A stretch of 47,687 bases of DNA from Holdemanella hominis (lineage in GTDB: Bacteria > Bacillota_I > Bacilli_A > Erysipelotrichales > Erysipelotrichaceae), in NCBI RefSeq assembly GCF_014306155.1, contig NZ_JACRWH010000009.1:1-47687 (forward strand). The letters run 5' to 3'. The translations under genes and the position numbers were made by a program. The notes under the pieces are model-generated. The model had not been told where the DNA came from, did no database searches, and saw nothing but the letters and a program-made list of their open reading frames with translations. This document shows positions 39,226 to 47,687 of the stretch, piece after piece (within the stretch, counting starts at the first letter, position 1; each line of letters starts with the position of its first letter).

Positions 39226-40503
39226 ATGAGTAAAAATGATAAGAATATAGATGCTTATTCAAAAGCACTTTTAGATAAAAAAACAGAATATAACGATGAA
39301 TTAAAAAAGCCTAAAGTGGTTCATCAGATGTCTGAAGCAGAAAGAAGACAGGCTGAAAAGACAATGTCTTCAGCTTTAGATATGCTTCGTAAAGAGCGTG
39401 GTCAAAAAACAATTGAGGAAGAAGAACAGTTTTATCAGGAGCATGAAGATGATTTAAAAGACATGGATGATGATTTTACAACTTCTTCGATTGAAAAGGA
39501 ACAATCCAATGAGGCATTAGATCTTGTGCATGCGATGTTAAAGAATATGTCAAATGAGGGTGACGAAAATGAAGAGGTAGTTATCCAAAAGGAAAAGAAT
39601 CCAAACGAAAAGAAAGAAAAAAAGGAACATAAACCAAAAGAAAAGAAGTCTAAGAATAAACAAGTCAAAGAAAAGAAACCGTTGAAGAAGATTACAAAAA
39701 TTGTGTTATGCGTAATCTTAGTAGGCTTGGTTGCCTTAGGTGGATATGCATATAAGGTTTTGGTGTATGATCCACAAAATATTGTTTCTGAAACGCAACA
39801 AAAAACATATGATAAATTAGTGTCTTATGCGGATGAGTATGGAGATAATATGATGTCAGATGCTGAGAAATTAGAGCTTCTAGATTTGGATAAAGATTAT
39901 CAAAAGCTTTTGGATAAACAAAAGACTTCAATCAATGAATATTTTAAAGAACAGACTGGCAAAACATATAAGGCTTTGTTGAAAGATATGAAGCAGCTTC
40001 ATCATGATAAAGAAGAAGTTAAACTTCCTGCTTATCAACAAATTGTTGGTTTATTAAATGGTTGGGAATCAAAATCGGATGAAGAAAAGATGGCTGTAGC
40101 CGATATGCAGTCTACATATAGTTCATTATCTAAAAATTTAAAAGATGAAGTGGATACTTTATCAAAATCAAAGACAGGCAAAGACTTTATTGATCTATGT
40201 AAAGAACAGGGTGAATTAAAGGCGGCTGCCGAGGAAAAGGCTCGTCAGGAAGAAGAAGCTAAAAAAGCAGAGAATGAAAAGAAGGTTAAAGAATATCAAA
40301 CAAGCTTGAATAGTTTGCAGCAAGACTACAATACGTATGCACAATATGCACAGAGTCTAGAGTCTGATTTGGCATATGCGCAACAAAATGGAGAAGATAC
40401 TGCAGATATTCAATCTCAGATTGATACAAATAATCAGATGTTGTCTTCTTTGCAGCAACAAATTACATATTATCAACAACAGATTTCTGCTTTACAATCT
40501 TAA
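39226..40503 (+). CDS. Single-span membrane protein with coiled coils
   Basis: This is a 425-residue protein. An acidic, polar cytoplasmic part (1-115), a Lys-rich stretch (about 120-150) and one membrane helix (KIVLCVILVGLVALGGYAYK, about 155-174) come first. The extracellular part ends in a coiled coil with EEKARQEEEAKKAENEKKVK and a Gln-rich tail (QQQITYYQQQISAL). No enzyme motif. It might be a cell-envelope or division-linked structural protein. TATAAT near 39188 and AAGGAAA before the ATG give it its own promoter. Confidence 0.75.
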   Translation: MSKNDKNIDAYSKALLDKKTEYNDELKKPKVVHQMSEAERRQAEKTMSSALDMLRKERGQKTIEEEEQFYQEHEDDLKDMDDDFTTSSIEKEQSNEALDLVHAMLKNMSNEGDENEEVVIQKEKNPNEKKEKKEHKPKEKKSKNKQVKEKKPLKKITKIVLCVILVGLVALGGYAYKVLVYDPQNIVSETQQKTYDKLVSYADEYGDNMMSDAEKLELLDLDKDYQKLLDKQKTSINEYFKEQTGKTYKALLKDMKQLHHDKEEVKLPAYQQIVGLLNGWESKSDEEKMAVADMQSTYSSLSKNLKDEVDTLSKSKTGKDFIDLCKEQGELKAAAEEKARQEEEAKKAENEKKVKEYQTSLNSLQQDYNTYAQYAQSLESDLAYAQQNGEDTADIQSQIDTNNQMLSSLQQQITYYQQQISALQS

Positions 40504-40507
40504 AAAA

Positions 40508-40534
40508 TAAGACTATTCTAATAGGGTAGTCTTT
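40508..40534 (+). terminator. Terminator of the coiled-coil protein gene
   Basis: AAGACTA pairs with TAGTCTT around an 11-nt loop, with a T-rich end, directly before tRNA-Thr. Confidence 0.6.
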
Positions 40535-40536
40535 AT

Positions 40537-40611
40537 GCCGACTTAGCACAGTGGTAGTGCAACGCACTCGTAACGCGTAGGTCATTGGTTCAAATCCGAT
40601 AGTCGGCACCA
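40537..40611 (+). tRNA. tRNA-Thr (CGU anticodon)
   Basis: 75 nt with CCA. Acceptor GCCGACT/AGTCGGC, anticodon loop CTCGTAA with anticodon CGT, T-arm TTGGTTCAAATCCGA. The last anticodon-stem pair is an A/C mismatch. Confidence 0.88.
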
Positions 40612-40623
40612 TGTTTTGAAATT

Positions 40624-40651
40624 AAGCTGGTTCAACCAGCTTATTTTTTTG
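40624..40651 (+). terminator. tRNA-Thr terminator
   Basis: AAGCTGGT (40624-40631) / ACCAGCTT (40635-40642), then TATTTTTTT. Confidence 0.85.
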
Positions 40652-40663
40652 AAGGGAGAATCT

Positions 40664-41797
40664 ATGAATTTAGATGAAAAAATGATTTTATTGGCAACTG
40701 CCTTTCTGTTTTTGCCCTATCAAATCGCAAGTGTAGGAATCGCATGCGTTTTAATACAAGCATTATGCCGACATAAAATGGTGGATGCCATAAAGAATCA
40801 AACGGGCGCAATTCTCTTTTACAGCTTTAACGTATTGGAATTTATAGTTTCCATCTTCCATTCGAACTGGACAGGTTTTGGCAATACATGGTTATTTGTG
40901 TTGATTGGTTTATATGGAGCCTATTATCGTAGAAGTATCACAAAAAGTACATTTGAAAAGATGTGTGATCTTATTATTATTTTGTCGGTATTTGCGGCTA
41001 TCTACGGTTTGTATCAGTTTAATCAGATTTCCCTTGCGAATGGACGAACATTTTTAGAATTTCATATCTTCAATTCACCAAAACGAAGAATTACTTCGAC
41101 ATTTATGAATGCGAATATCTATGCGATGGTCATTGATTTTGTATGCGTGATGTGTATGTATCGTTTTGTGAAAAACGACAATATTCTTTGTAAGATTTGT
41201 TATTTTATAATTGCACTGTTTAATTTCTTTGTTCTATATTTAACGGGATCTAGAACGGCATTATTACCATTTGTGGTGATTTTTCCTATCTTTCTTTATT
41301 GTGTGCGATGGAAAAAACTGTTTATCACATCCATTGTATTCGAACTTGGTATATGTGGTTTAGTATTTTTAAAACCAACATTGATTCCAAGAATCAGTGA
41401 TATGTCAACTTTTGCCTCTCGTATTAAGATTTGGAAGACAGCATTTATGTGTATTTCAATGTATCCATTCTTTGGATGGGGTCCGCAGACATATCAGAAG
41501 TTTTATCCATTAGTACATGGTCATAAGGCACCTCATGCCCATAATATTTATATTGATTCCATTTTGTCGTATGGAGTTGTTGGAACAGTAGTGCTTTTGG
41601 CATATACATTTGTGCTAAATAAGGAAATCTTTACTTCGAATACAAGAAAAGAAAATCCTGCACTATTTGGCATGATGATGTGTTTTATTGCGATTGTGTT
41701 GATATATGGATTGTTGGATTGTACATTAAATATTGTCACAACAGGAACTTTATGTTTTATCATTTTAAATAGTGCTTGCATGTACTTAGAAAAATAA
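40664..41797 (+). CDS. O-antigen ligase/polymerase-like membrane protein
   Basis: This is a 377-residue protein with about ten to eleven membrane helices and one large outer loop. YLTGSRTALLPFVVIFP and the FFGWGPQTYQKFYP-HGHKAPHAHNIYID segment match the Wzy_C/O-antigen ligase superfamily (PF04932), whose loop has conserved Arg and His residues. In a Gram-positive it would join glycans to an envelope carrier or polymerise them. The ATG at 40664 follows GAAGGGAGA. No other glycan-polymer genes are next to it, so the substrate is open. Confidence 0.8.
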   Translation: MNLDEKMILLATAFLFLPYQIASVGIACVLIQALCRHKMVDAIKNQTGAILFYSFNVLEFIVSIFHSNWTGFGNTWLFVLIGLYGAYYRRSITKSTFEKMCDLIIILSVFAAIYGLYQFNQISLANGRTFLEFHIFNSPKRRITSTFMNANIYAMVIDFVCVMCMYRFVKNDNILCKICYFIIALFNFFVLYLTGSRTALLPFVVIFPIFLYCVRWKKLFITSIVFELGICGLVFLKPTLIPRISDMSTFASRIKIWKTAFMCISMYPFFGWGPQTYQKFYPLVHGHKAPHAHNIYIDSILSYGVVGTVVLLAYTFVLNKEIFTSNTRKENPALFGMMMCFIAIVLIYGLLDCTLNIVTTGTLCFIILNSACMYLEK

Positions 41798-41836
41798 ATA
41801 CAATAATTTTAGAAGACAGACAGTAGAAGGAGTTTT

Positions 41837-43024
41837 ATGAAATGTATATCACTTTTTGTCTGTTTTTTTATTGGTTTACAATCGATGATTGTGCCAAGTT
41901 ATGAAGTTTTAATTTCAAATATAGAATCCAAAGTCGATACAATTCATGAAGATAGGGCTAGTTTTTTATCTTTAAAATGTAGGGATATTGCGATGGATGT
42001 TACATCTAAAAAAACGGATTTACGGATTGAAATGGATAAACAAGAAAAGTTTGTGGATGAACTTGAACGTAGGTATAAACAAAAAAAGAATTATTATGAA
42101 TTGAAAAAAATGGAATATGGCTTGGAATTACAAGCGATTCAAAGAAACAACTCTATCTTGTATCCATATAAGATTCAAAAGAATATGACGTTGTACTTTG
42201 ATGAATATAGAAATGTTGAATTAGAATATTTGAAATATAAAAAACAGTTCGATAAGAATAAAAATACGTTATTGTTATATGATGAATATCTTGAAAGATT
42301 ATCGAATTGTCAAAGTCGTTTATTAAAACGATTTTCACATTTAGCACAAATCAATGAATCTGGGCAACATAATGAAGATTCTATGATTTCAGGAACTGAG
42401 CATTTGCCTGATTTTGGTGGTTATGAATCGTGGCAACAAAATGGTATGTCTTGTTTGGTGGATGGAAATTATGAAATTGATTCATATAGTTCTTTTTGGC
42501 AAAATCCGGTTGAAAATGGTACAATCAGTGCTGGATGCTGGTCCTATCCGGATGGAGGTCTTCATTTAGGTTTGGATATCGCAAGTGCCATGTATAGTGA
42601 TGTGTTAGCGGTTGCCAATGGTATCATATTGTATGCCCATGCACCAGTGGATTCGAACAATGGATATTTAGGAAACTGGTGTGGATGGCCAAATGGTGGT
42701 GGAAATACCATTTGTATGGTGGTTGCCGTAAATGATAGACTTTATGCGATTAGTTATGCGCATTTATCCAATGAAATCTATGTGACAAGTGGCCAGCAAG
42801 TCAGTCAAGGTACAGTTATAGCGAAAAGTGGGAACAGTGGCAATTCAACGGGGCCTCATACGCATGTAGAGGTATTTGAATTAAAACAGGATCTCAATTC
42901 AATCGTAGAATATTTTAGAAACAGCGGTGCTGATTTTTCTTTTGGATGTGGCTATAGTGAGGCTGCAACATGCTCAGGCTATGCTTGTCGCATTGATCCT
43001 GAGACCGTTTTGGAGGGTGTATGA
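41837..43024 (+). CDS. Secreted M23-family peptidoglycan peptidase
   Basis: This is a 395-residue protein with a signal peptide (about 1-20), a long coiled coil (about 25-170) and a C-terminal LytM/M23 domain. Zinc ligands are in GGLHLGLDIAS (HxxxD) and GPHTHVEVFE (HxH), and the catalytic His region is YAHLSNEIYV. The motif set is complete, so an active endopeptidase is likely. The coiled-coil-plus-M23 layout recalls EnvC/PcsB-type division hydrolases. AGAAGGAG precedes the ATG. It overlaps the methyltransferase gene by 4 bp. Confidence 0.88.
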   Translation: MKCISLFVCFFIGLQSMIVPSYEVLISNIESKVDTIHEDRASFLSLKCRDIAMDVTSKKTDLRIEMDKQEKFVDELERRYKQKKNYYELKKMEYGLELQAIQRNNSILYPYKIQKNMTLYFDEYRNVELEYLKYKKQFDKNKNTLLLYDEYLERLSNCQSRLLKRFSHLAQINESGQHNEDSMISGTEHLPDFGGYESWQQNGMSCLVDGNYEIDSYSSFWQNPVENGTISAGCWSYPDGGLHLGLDIASAMYSDVLAVANGIILYAHAPVDSNNGYLGNWCGWPNGGGNTICMVVAVNDRLYAISYAHLSNEIYVTSGQQVSQGTVIAKSGNSGNSTGPHTHVEVFELKQDLNSIVEYFRNSGADFSFGCGYSEAATCSGYACRIDPETVLEGV

Positions 43025-44328
43025 GTCAAGAAATGTATTTTTCTCGCATGCAAGAATTATTAAAAGATGAATATAATGCCTATATTGAATCTTTATCGAA
43101 ACCTTTATATCGTGGTATGCGTATTAATTTAAAGAAGGCAGAATTGAATGAATTTGATTATTTGGATAATCCGAGTCAGTTCTGTAAGGAAAGCTATTAT
43201 GTAGATAAGCCGTTGGGAAATCATCCTTTCCATATTTGTGGCTGTTTTTATCTGCAAGAACCAAGTGCTTCAAGTGCTGTTGAAATTTTAGATGTACAAG
43301 AAGATGATTATGTATTGGATTTATGTGCAGCACCAGGTGGAAAGAGTACGCAGATCGCATCACATTTAAAAAGTGGCTATTTAGTATCAAATGAAATTGA
43401 TGCGAAGCGTGCCCAGATCCTTTTGTCTAATATTGAGCGTATGGGTGTGAAAAATGTGGCAGTAACTAATACAAGTGTAGATAAGCTTACGAAGGTGTTT
43501 GATGCTTGTTTTGACAAGATTTTAGTGGACGCCCCTTGTAGTGGTGAGGGGATGATCAAAAAGCATGATATTGCCCTAAATAATTGGAGCATTGAAAATA
43601 TTGAACTTTGTGCGACTCGTCAAAAAGAAATATTAGAACATGCCTATTCCATGTTGAAACCGGGCGGTACTTTGGTGTATTCAACCTGTACATATGCTTT
43701 AGAAGAAGATGAAGATGTTGTCTTAGATTTTTTAGAAAAACATGAGGATATGGTCTTGATGGATCCTGAAGTTTCGTGGGGAAGAAAAGGGTTAAAAGAC
43801 TTGAATGTGCGTCGTATCTTTCCGATGGATGGTGGCGAGGGTCATTTCATTGCGAAATTCAAGAAACAATCAGGTGTTGCAGGTAAACTTCCAGTTCTAA
43901 AATCAAAAAAAATAGATAATGTGACTCAGAAATTTTTAAAGGAACAATTGAATACATTACCAAACTATTACTATATAGATAAGGATAGAGTATATGGTAT
44001 GGATGTTCCGTTTGTGGATTTTAAAAAGATAAAAGTATTACGTCAAGGCGTATATTTGGGGGATGTCATTAAGAATCGTTTTGAGCCATGTCATTCTTTT
44101 TATATGGTTGCAGATTTTGACTATAAAAGAAAAGTGGATGTAACTCTAGAAGAAATGGACCTTTTTATGCATGGTGAAGTTTTACAAAAGGAATGCGAAA
44201 AAGGGTATGTGGCTGTATGTTTTAAGGGACATCCGTTTGGCTTTGGCAAGAGTGATGGAAAACAAATTAAAAACAAGATTCCTAAAGGACTTCGTTTATT
44301 GCCAAATTCACGTGTAAATATAGACTAA
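43021..44328 (+). CDS. rRNA m5C methyltransferase (RsmF/NOL1-NOP2-Sun family)
   Basis: This 435-residue SAM-dependent enzyme has SAM-binding DLCAAPGGKSTQIA (about residue 102), VDAPCSGEGM (motif IV Cys) and the nucleophile motif YSTCTYALEEDED (about 220). The C-terminal 150 residues form an RNA-binding extension as in RsmF/YebU-type enzymes, suggesting 16S rRNA. Start at ATGA overlapping the M23 gene. Confidence 0.9.
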   Translation: MSQEMYFSRMQELLKDEYNAYIESLSKPLYRGMRINLKKAELNEFDYLDNPSQFCKESYYVDKPLGNHPFHICGCFYLQEPSASSAVEILDVQEDDYVLDLCAAPGGKSTQIASHLKSGYLVSNEIDAKRAQILLSNIERMGVKNVAVTNTSVDKLTKVFDACFDKILVDAPCSGEGMIKKHDIALNNWSIENIELCATRQKEILEHAYSMLKPGGTLVYSTCTYALEEDEDVVLDFLEKHEDMVLMDPEVSWGRKGLKDLNVRRIFPMDGGEGHFIAKFKKQSGVAGKLPVLKSKKIDNVTQKFLKEQLNTLPNYYYIDKDRVYGMDVPFVDFKKIKVLRQGVYLGDVIKNRFEPCHSFYMVADFDYKRKVDVTLEEMDLFMHGEVLQKECEKGYVAVCFKGHPFGFGKSDGKQIKNKIPKGLRLLPNSRVNID

Positions 44329-44361
44329 AAATGCCAGGAAATTTATTCCCGGCATTTTTTT
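44329..44361. terminator. Bidirectional terminator
   Basis: AAATGCC (44329-44335) and an inner GGAA pair with TTCC and GGCATTT (44351-44357), with T's on plus and A's upstream serving the minus strand. It separates two converging genes. Confidence 0.85.
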
Positions 44362-45536
44362 GCGATTTCTTTTGCGACATTAAAATAGTCTTCTAATTGA
44401 TCGTCACTTGGTGTGTAACATTGATTGATCACATCGTGACATGATTCGATTCCAGATTGTTGCATTCTTGTATCGATTTCTTTGGCAACTTGGTTAAACC
44501 ATCCGTATGCAGCAAAGGCCAACCCTTTTTTGTTCTTAAATTTACATGGACGAATGTGTTCAAGGAAAGCGGCTACACTTGGTGCCATGACATTGTTGTA
44601 GGTTCCAGATCCAATACATACAACTTTGGCATCCATGATTTCGCGCATCACAATACTAGATTTTGTATCCGATAATTGATAGACTTTTACATCCATATCG
44701 GCATCGCTGAATCCTTCGGCTAAGCTTTCAGCAATCTGTTGCGTATGTTTCCATACGGATTCATATACAATAACAGCTTTGTTTGCGGCTTTTTGTGTTG
44801 CGATATCTTTATATGTTTCAATAATATCTGCAATATAGTCTTTCCAGATAATACCATGTGCCGGCATGATATATTCAATGTCTAAATTCATGCCTAGAAT
44901 TAGATTTAATTTAGCCTGCACAGGTGTTGTATATGGTAAAACAATATTCGCAAAGTATTCTTTGGCTTGTTTTAAACAATATGCTTTATCCAATCCTTCA
45001 TCGGTTAGATTAAAGTTTACAATGTGCTGTCCAAAGGCATCGTTTGAGAATACAGTTTTTAACTGTGGACAATATGTCAACATGTTGTCTGGCCAGTGAA
45101 TCATTTGCATTTCGACAAAGACAAAGTCATATTTTCCTGTGTTGATTGTATCATTTGTCTTTACGACCTGATATGGAACTTGATCAAAGTATTGTTCAAT
45201 CATATTCTTCTTTCCAGAAATAGATGCGTAAACTTTTGCGTTTGGATATTTGGCATATACTTTTTTAAATCCACCCGAATGATCTGGTTCTGTATGTTGA
45301 ACAACAATATTGTCAATTTCTCTTCCTTGAAGTACAGATTCAACTCTTTCCAATAGTTCTTCTGTGAATTCTTCTTCAACTGTATCAAAAAGTGTGACTT
45401 CATCATCTACAACTAAGTAGGCATTATATGTACAACCTTCATCAATTGGATATAAATCACCATGGAAGTGGCGGTTATTTAAGTCTCTAACCCCAACCCA
45501 GTACACGTTATCTATAATTTTTTTAGCTCTTTTCAT
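44343..45536 (-). CDS. fprA: Flavodiiron protein (A-type flavoprotein)
   Basis: This 397-residue oxygen or nitric oxide reductase typical of anaerobes has an N-terminal metallo-beta-lactamase-like di-iron domain (1-250). Ligand motifs are VQHTEPDHSGG (H-x-E-x-D-H), MIHWPDN, FSNDAFG (Asp) and MPAHGIIW (His). The C-terminal flavodoxin domain (about 255-395) has VYESVWKHTQQIAE as FMN loop and SGTYNN. No rubredoxin domain is attached. AGAGGTG precedes the ATG. Confidence 0.95.
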   Translation of the reverse strand: MKRAKKIIDNVYWVGVRDLNNRHFHGDLYPIDEGCTYNAYLVVDDEVTLFDTVEEEFTEELLERVESVLQGREIDNIVVQHTEPDHSGGFKKVYAKYPNAKVYASISGKKNMIEQYFDQVPYQVVKTNDTINTGKYDFVFVEMQMIHWPDNMLTYCPQLKTVFSNDAFGQHIVNFNLTDEGLDKAYCLKQAKEYFANIVLPYTTPVQAKLNLILGMNLDIEYIMPAHGIIWKDYIADIIETYKDIATQKAANKAVIVYESVWKHTQQIAESLAEGFSDADMDVKVYQLSDTKSSIVMREIMDAKVVCIGSGTYNNVMAPSVAAFLEHIRPCKFKNKKGLAFAAYGWFNQVAKEIDTRMQQSGIESCHDVINQCYTPSDDQLEDYFNVAKEIAKKCRE

Positions 45537-45642
45537 TTTTGTTCACCTCTTTTTTTTATTGTATAATTATTTAGAGAATATGTCTATTCATTTGCATCTT
45601 TTATATTTTTTGAATAAAAATTATAAAAAGTCAACTAAAAAG

Positions 45643-45673
45643 TGTAAGTGTTTTCTTTTATAAAGAGTATAAT
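45643..45673 (+). promoter_or_regulatory. nagA promoter with cre-like site
   Basis: TATAAT at 45668-45673. TGTAAGTGTTTTCT (45643-45656) matches a catabolite-responsive element except at two positions and covers the -35 area, which would allow CcpA repression. Confidence 0.45.
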
Positions 45674-45696
45674 AATAGTTAGGAGGAATTGTCGAT

Positions 45697-46836
45697 ATGA
45701 TTATTCAAAGTAAAAGAATTTGGGTCGTAAATACATGGTTGGCAGCCCAAGTTGAAGTAGAAGAAGGAAAGATTGTTAATATCTATCCATATGGCGAAAA
45801 AGAAGTGGATGAGGATTATGGAGATAAACGAATTATCCCAGGATTTATCGATGTACACACACATGGTGCTTATGGATTTGATACTAATGATGCGAATGAA
45901 GAAGGCCTTCGTAACTGGATGAAAAATATTGTTAAAGAAGGGGTTACAGGTATTCTTCCAACAACAATCACACAGTCTGAAGAAGTTTTGACAAATGCGG
46001 TTAAAAATGTTGCGAAAGTTGTTGAAGAAGGGTATGAAGGTGCAGAAATTTTAGGTATTCACTTTGAAGGACCTTATTTGGATCAAGTATATAAGGGAGC
46101 ACAACCTGAACAGTATTGTGTAAAACCAGATCTTGAACAATTCAAACGTTACTTGGCAGCTTCTAATAATTTAATTAAAATCGTGACTATGGCTTGTGAA
46201 CACGATGATAACTATGAATTAACTAAATTCTTACGCGCAAATGGAATTGTGTGTAGTCAAGGTCACTCAGGAGCCACTTTTGAACAGGCTCGTTTAGCCA
46301 TTGCGAATGGTGCAAACTCAATGACTCACGTATTCAATGGTATGACTAAATTCCATCACCGTGAACCAGGATTAGTTGGTGCTGCAATGCGTTATAGAGA
46401 TGTATATGGTGAAATCATCTGTGATGGAAACCACTCAACTTATGAAGCATTAAACGACTTCTTTACAGCTAAAGGAGCAAACCACTGTATTATGATCACT
46501 GACTCATTAATGGTTAAGGGACTACCTGTTGGTACAAAAGTATTGTTTGGTGGAAATGAGATCGAATTATATCCAGATGGAAGTGCACACTTAACAGATA
46601 CGAAAGGTCTTGCGGGATCTACATTGCATGTCAACGATGGACTTCGTATTTTAGTAGAAAAAGCAATGGTTCCTTGGCAAACAGCTATCAATGCTTGTAC
46701 ATTGAACCCGGCTCGTATGTTGAATGTAGATGATCGTAAAGGATCGATTCAAACTGGAAAAGATGCAGATTTAGTTGTATTAAATGATGACTATTCTGTT
46801 GAAATGACATATGTAAAAGGTCAAAAAGCATTCTAA
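45697..46836 (+). CDS. nagA: N-acetylglucosamine-6-phosphate deacetylase
   Basis: This 379-residue amidohydrolase turns GlcNAc-6-P into GlcN-6-P and acetate. Motifs: PGFIDVHTHGAYGFDTND (metal His), GIHFEGPYL (metal Glu), CSQGHSGATFEQA, MTHVFNGMTKFHHREPG, CDGNHS and ITDSLMVKG (catalytic Asp). AGGAGG precedes the ATG. nagB is not adjacent. Together with ptsI it fits amino-sugar use. Confidence 0.95.
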   Translation: MIIQSKRIWVVNTWLAAQVEVEEGKIVNIYPYGEKEVDEDYGDKRIIPGFIDVHTHGAYGFDTNDANEEGLRNWMKNIVKEGVTGILPTTITQSEEVLTNAVKNVAKVVEEGYEGAEILGIHFEGPYLDQVYKGAQPEQYCVKPDLEQFKRYLAASNNLIKIVTMACEHDDNYELTKFLRANGIVCSQGHSGATFEQARLAIANGANSMTHVFNGMTKFHHREPGLVGAAMRYRDVYGEIICDGNHSTYEALNDFFTAKGANHCIMITDSLMVKGLPVGTKVLFGGNEIELYPDGSAHLTDTKGLAGSTLHVNDGLRILVEKAMVPWQTAINACTLNPARMLNVDDRKGSIQTGKDADLVVLNDDYSVEMTYVKGQKAF

Positions 46837-46843
46837 TATAATA

Positions 46844-46914
46844 AAAGCACATTTAATGTGCTTTCAGATTGTTGACAAAAGCCTATACCTTTTCGTAAGG
46901 GCATAGGCTTTTTA
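46844..46914. terminator. Two hairpins between nagA and the transposase gene
   Basis: AAAGCACATT/AATGTGCTTT (46844-46864) follows nagA. AAAGCCTAT...ATAGGCTTT (46878-46911), with inner CCTT/AAGG and T's on both sides, can end transcription in both directions. Confidence 0.75.
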
Positions 46915-47687
46915 TTGTATATAGGCAATTTTCGAAATGAAATTGTCTTTTTTTGTATATTTTGAAGGATATATAGAAGATTTCGATGGTTTTCTTCTAT
47001 TTTTTCCTCTCCAAAGGGACATTTTCTTCAGATTATGACACGCAAAAATCAACCAAGCATTCTGTTGGTTTTTCTTCAAGCCTTTTAACCTTGTGAAACG
47101 TAGTCCATTGTTTTCTTTACAGTCCGCAAATACTCGTTCAATGGTTTCTTTTCTCTGTGGATAAATTTCTTTCCATTCCATAGTATGACGGATCTCGTCG
47201 GCATATTCTCTATACTCTTCCCATAGGTGACGTTCAATAACTTTTGTCATGTTCTTACTCTTTGTACATTTGTTTCTAAGAGGACAATCCTTGCAGTCTT
47301 TTGGATCAGATTTATATTGTCTGTATCCATTTCTTGTAGTAGTTGTATACATTAGGATCTTATCATTTGGACATAGATAACAGTCGTATTCTTCATCATA
47401 GACATATTCGTATTTTTTAAAGAAATCTTTTTTGGTCATTGGTCTTTTATATGGCATATAAGGAATCTGATCATTTTGTACAATGGCTCTGCATATTGCA
47501 GGTGTCATGTATCCGGCATCTAACGAAACATTCTTTATCAGGTATCCATATTTTCCATTGATCAATTCTTCATAGGCATCAAAAAAACTAACACTATCAT
47601 GTACATTTCCAGGAACTGTTGTAACTGCCAGTACGAACGAATTCTTATCGCAGAAAGTTTGATGCGAGTACGCAAAACATTTCTCCT
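46912..47687 (-). CDS. IS1182-type transposase, cut by the window edge
   Basis: The leftward frame is open from the window edge (EKCFAYSHQTFCDKN near 47680) to 46912, at least 258 residues. It includes FVLAVTTVPGNVHDSVSFFD (DDE-domain Asp region), a Cys-rich insert (CYLCPNDK, CKDCPLRNKCTKS) and the final ERVFADCKENNGLRF with the catalytic Glu, as in IS1182 family and DDE_Tnp_1_6 transposases. The N-terminus and left inverted repeat lie outside the window. The frame is unbroken in what can be seen. Confidence 0.88.
   Translation of the reverse strand, partial: EKCFAYSHQTFCDKNSFVLAVTTVPGNVHDSVSFFDAYEELINGKYGYLIKNVSLDAGYMTPAICRAIVQNDQIPYMPYKRPMTKKDFFKKYEYVYDEEYDCYLCPNDKILMYTTTTRNGYRQYKSDPKDCKDCPLRNKCTKSKNMTKVIERHLWEEYREYADEIRHTMEWKEIYPQRKETIERVFADCKENNGLRFTRLKGLKKNQQNAWLIFACHNLKKMSLWRGKNRRKPSKSSIYPSKYTKKDNFISKIAYIQ

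Overview
The window comes from a low-GC Gram-positive bacterium (Bacillota). Strong AGGAGG-type ribosome binding sites, T-rich intrinsic terminators, a flavodiiron protein, an ECF-transporter S component, a class of small alarmone synthetase and a SagB-type nitroreductase suggest an anaerobic gut Firmicute. An Erysipelotrichia-like host is my best guess, but this is inferred from general gene style, not from a marker phylogeny.

Layout. 1-5.5 kb: the 3' end of a group II intron (domains V and VI), then ptsI, which carries an apparent one-base frameshift in an A9 run, and a heterodimeric ABC exporter pair. 5.5-7.35 kb: a decayed cell-wall amidase, and an ECF S component overlapping a metal-dependent hydrolase gene. 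7.35-15.3 kb: an accessory island. It holds an arsenic operon (arsR, arsP-type permease, Cys-rich thioredoxin-fold protein, acr3, arsC), a Cys-rich conserved protein, a MerR regulator with a 19-bp-spacer promoter, a small membrane protein fused onto a sortase fragment, an Xre regulator and a broken ABC-2 permease. Four dispersed repeat modules (R1-R4) separate the cargo; R2 carries a duplicated 30-residue Cys-containing microprotein gene with its own terminator. 15.3-25 kb: TetR with a fused ABC ATPase/FtsX permease, GNAT, a small basic protein with a UvrX/UmuC-like polymerase and a YolD-like protein, AraC, a MazG-like protein, an unrecognised protein, tRNA-Glu and PepD. 25-32 kb: Hsp20 with split CIRCE-like half-sites, a LURP-one-like protein, an arylsulfate sulfotransferase, and a small alarmone synthetase followed by two OmpR-type response regulators, one histidine kinase and an M24 peptidase. 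32-34.7 kb: MnmE and TsaC (both tRNA modification), a candidate minus-strand structured RNA, and tRNA-Leu. 34.7-39.2 kb: an operon of LRR protein, VWA/DUF2201-like protein, MoxR ATPase and SagB-like oxidoreductase. 39.2-47.7 kb: a coiled-coil membrane protein, tRNA-Thr, an O-antigen-ligase-like protein, an M23 peptidase, an rRNA m5C methyltransferase, a flavodiiron protein, nagA, and an IS1182-type transposase running off the window.

The most interesting signals are three. (1) A direct-repeat box, TTTAAG-N5-TTTAAG, occurs before a short hairpin transcript, before the sulfotransferase gene and before the alarmone synthetase/two-component operon, which suggests one local regulon. (2) The accessory island looks like a cassette array: conserved border modules with different cargo between them and a duplicated microprotein gene. 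(3) The LRR-VWA-MoxR-SagB operon combines a chaperone-like ATPase/VWA pair, whose peptidase motif is degenerate, with an FMN oxidoreductase. All functional statements are from sequence reading alone; no database search was run.
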